Source: Lachnospiraceae bacterium (GTDB lineage Bacteria > Bacillota_A > Clostridia > Lachnospirales > Lachnospiraceae). From it: 5,847 nucleotides of DNA. Below the pieces are notes generated by a model. The model saw only the letters and a program-made list of their open reading frames with translations. It had not been told where the DNA came from and did no database searches. The position numbers and the translations under genes are program-made. The first letter of the stretch is position 1; each line of letters starts with the position of its first letter. The stretch lies in contig JAFXWR010000039.1 in the NCBI GenBank assembly GCA_017542725.1, positions 1-5,847 on the forward strand, in the 5' to 3' direction. Below, one piece after another: positions 4,809 to 5,847 of the stretch.

Positions 4809-5847
4809 TTAAGATTTTAGCATATAAAGCCCTGTAATATAGCCTTTTTTATCGAATAATACATAGTTAAATGTCTCATCCTCTATCATAGCCCTAACAT
4901 CAAATCCGCTTTCCTTCATATCGTTTATTACTTTTGGGCTAAGGCCAGTTATCTCTTCAACATTGAAAAATGGGTTATGTTTTGTGTTGCATTCTATATC
5001 AAGGACCTCTAGTAGAGCCGACAAATTGAAACTTTCAGTATAGCCCACTTTTGCCTTTTTAAGTACTCTAACCAATGTCTTATTAACGCCATTTTCAGAC
5101 ACATTTAAACCCTTTGGTTCAGTGATAGTTGCTGGTATCTCAAAATAAGCTCCCTTATTTTTAGCATTCTTAAAATCTAATTTCATACTTAAATTAGTAG
5201 TATAGGTTTGACGATTAAATTTGAATTTATCATTCATTATATAATCATAGTATGGTACCACTGGAAGCTGTTCATAAACTTGTCGTGCATCACCAGCATA
5301 ATCTTCCAAATATTGTTTCAAATAAATATAATTTAAATATATTATTCCATTAGTTCCCTTTGTATCAAAAGAAATTTCTTCACCAAAAATTTTATTTTCT
5401 ATTGCTTCATAATCTTTGCTTAATGTACTATTGACTATGCCTATTTCATCCATGCTCATTTGATTGTAAATGGCATATGGATAGATAACCTCTTTATATT
5501 TTGGCAATATTTCATTTACATTTGTTCCCTTCGCCCAAGGCTTAGTTTCAACTTGCTTTGTAGTCTCAGTTTGCTTAGTTGTCTCAACTTGCTTCTTGGT
5601 TTCAGTCTGTTTCTTAGTTTCAGTTTGTTTTGTAGTTTCACTTTCAGCAATTTCATCAACAGTTTCAGTCTTATAATTTATAGATTTTGTAGTAAGTTCA
5701 GTCAATCTATCTCTTATATCAGTGCCATCACCGGCTTTTTCACTTTGCGATTCATCAATTAGTTCTTCAGCATTTTCACTTGAACTTTCTTCTATAATTC
5801 TACTTGTGATTTCAATACTTTCAGTTAAAAAATCATAGTTGACAGAT
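4809..5847 (-). CDS. Large protein of unknown function with hexapeptide repeats (5' end missing)
   Basis: The frame is open from the window edge to a TAA at 4809, giving 345 complete codons. There is no ATG before the repeats; a TTG at 5705 is only an internal codon, and the 47 codons before it are in frame without stops, so the start lies beyond 5847. In order the visible part has an acidic Ser/Glu-rich stretch, five tandem E-T-[TK]-K-Q-[TV] hexapeptides (5550-5639), and a globular region of about 240 residues beginning PWAKGTNVNEILPKY. That region has a Tyr-rich patch (IYLNYIYLKQYLEDYAGDA, then VPYYDYIMND) and ends in KGYITGLYMLKS. A low-complexity Thr/Lys/Glu linker of this kind commonly separates a membrane or signal region from an extracellular domain in Gram-positive bacteria, so an extracytoplasmic location is likely but not shown. 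I recognise no family. No repeat-type or wall-sorting signal is seen at the C-terminus. Confidence 0.8.
   Translation of the reverse strand, partial: SVNYDFLTESIEITSRIIEESSSENAEELIDESQSEKAGDGTDIRDRLTELTTKSINYKTETVDEIAESETTKQTETKKQTETKKQVETTKQTETTKQVETKPWAKGTNVNEILPKYKEVIYPYAIYNQMSMDEIGIVNSTLSKDYEAIENKIFGEEISFDTKGTNGIIYLNYIYLKQYLEDYAGDARQVYEQLPVVPYYDYIMNDKFKFNRQTYTTNLSMKLDFKNAKNKGAYFEIPATITEPKGLNVSENGVNKTLVRVLKKAKVGYTESFNLSALLEVLDIECNTKHNPFFNVEEITGLSPKVINDMKESGFDVRAMIEDETFNYVLFDKKGYITGLYMLKS
5550..5639 (-). repeat. Five tandem 18-bp units encoding the hexapeptide E-T-[TK]-K-Q-[TV]
   Basis: Five in-frame 18-base units encode ETTKQT, ETKKQT, ETKKQV, ETTKQT and ETTKQV, followed by a partial sixth unit (ETK) leading into PWAKG. 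The units differ at several third-codon positions (GAA/GAG, ACT/ACA/ACC, AAA/AAG), so the protein pattern is better conserved than the DNA. This points to an older repeat kept for its peptide, or a repeat that has stopped homogenising. It probably forms a flexible, highly charged linker. Confidence 0.9.

Noticed and set aside
5550..5639. CRISPR array or diversity-generating template
   Set aside because: The repeats are contiguous 18-base units inside a coding frame with no spacers, and no reverse transcriptase or cas gene is present.
5460..5762. Plus-strand open frame opposite the hexapeptide repeat
   Set aside because: Its Leu/Ser/Phe-rich peptide is simply the complement of the Lys/Glu/Thr repeat codons.

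Overview
The window is about 5.8 kb of AT-rich DNA in which every supported gene lies on the minus strand, so it is read from high to low coordinates. It looks like chromosomal DNA of a low-GC Gram-positive anaerobe of the Clostridia, most likely a Lachnospiraceae-type gut bacterium. The reasons are AGAGG-type ribosome binding sites, an HrcA heat-shock repressor, an oxidoreductase of the COG2509 type, and a BspA-like secreted protein of the style common in gut Firmicutes. The family placement is inferred from protein style, not from a search.

Layout in transcription order. (1) Positions 4809-5847 hold the 3' part of a large protein of unknown function. It has an acidic Ser/Thr-rich stretch, five copies of a Glu-Thr-Lys-Gln-type hexapeptide, and a Tyr-rich C-terminal region; its start lies outside the window. 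(2) A strong sigma-A-type promoter (4749-4777) drives a two-gene operon of exported proteins: a 307-residue BspA/leucine-rich-repeat-like protein (3804-4727) and a 97-residue small exported protein (3478-3771). The two share a short motif, F-x-x-R-D-E-x-x-x-W, just after their signal peptides. A perfect GC-rich hairpin with a T-tract (3434-3460) ends this operon. (3) A second sigma-A-type promoter (3405-3433), touching that terminator, starts a tightly packed operon: hrcA (2278-3354), a HAD-family phosphatase (1661-2269), a COG2509 FAD-dependent dehydrogenase (291-1658) and an XRE-like helix-turn-helix protein (1-287, cut by the window edge). The gaps between its genes are 8, 2 and 3 bases, so they are almost certainly co-transcribed and probably translationally coupled.

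The hrcA operon has no grpE, dnaK or dnaJ next to it, and no CIRCE operator (TTAGCACTC-N9-GAGTGCTAA) is visible anywhere in the window. A GC-rich imperfect inverted repeat sits exactly at the predicted hrcA transcription start instead. No tRNA, rRNA, CRISPR array or transposable element was seen. No gene-free stretch exceeds 300 bases; the two main gaps (3355-3477 and 4728-4808) are filled mostly by promoters, leaders and the terminator. The most unusual items are the paired exported proteins with the shared motif, the displaced hrcA with its non-standard leader, and an altered FAD-binding C-terminus in the dehydrogenase.
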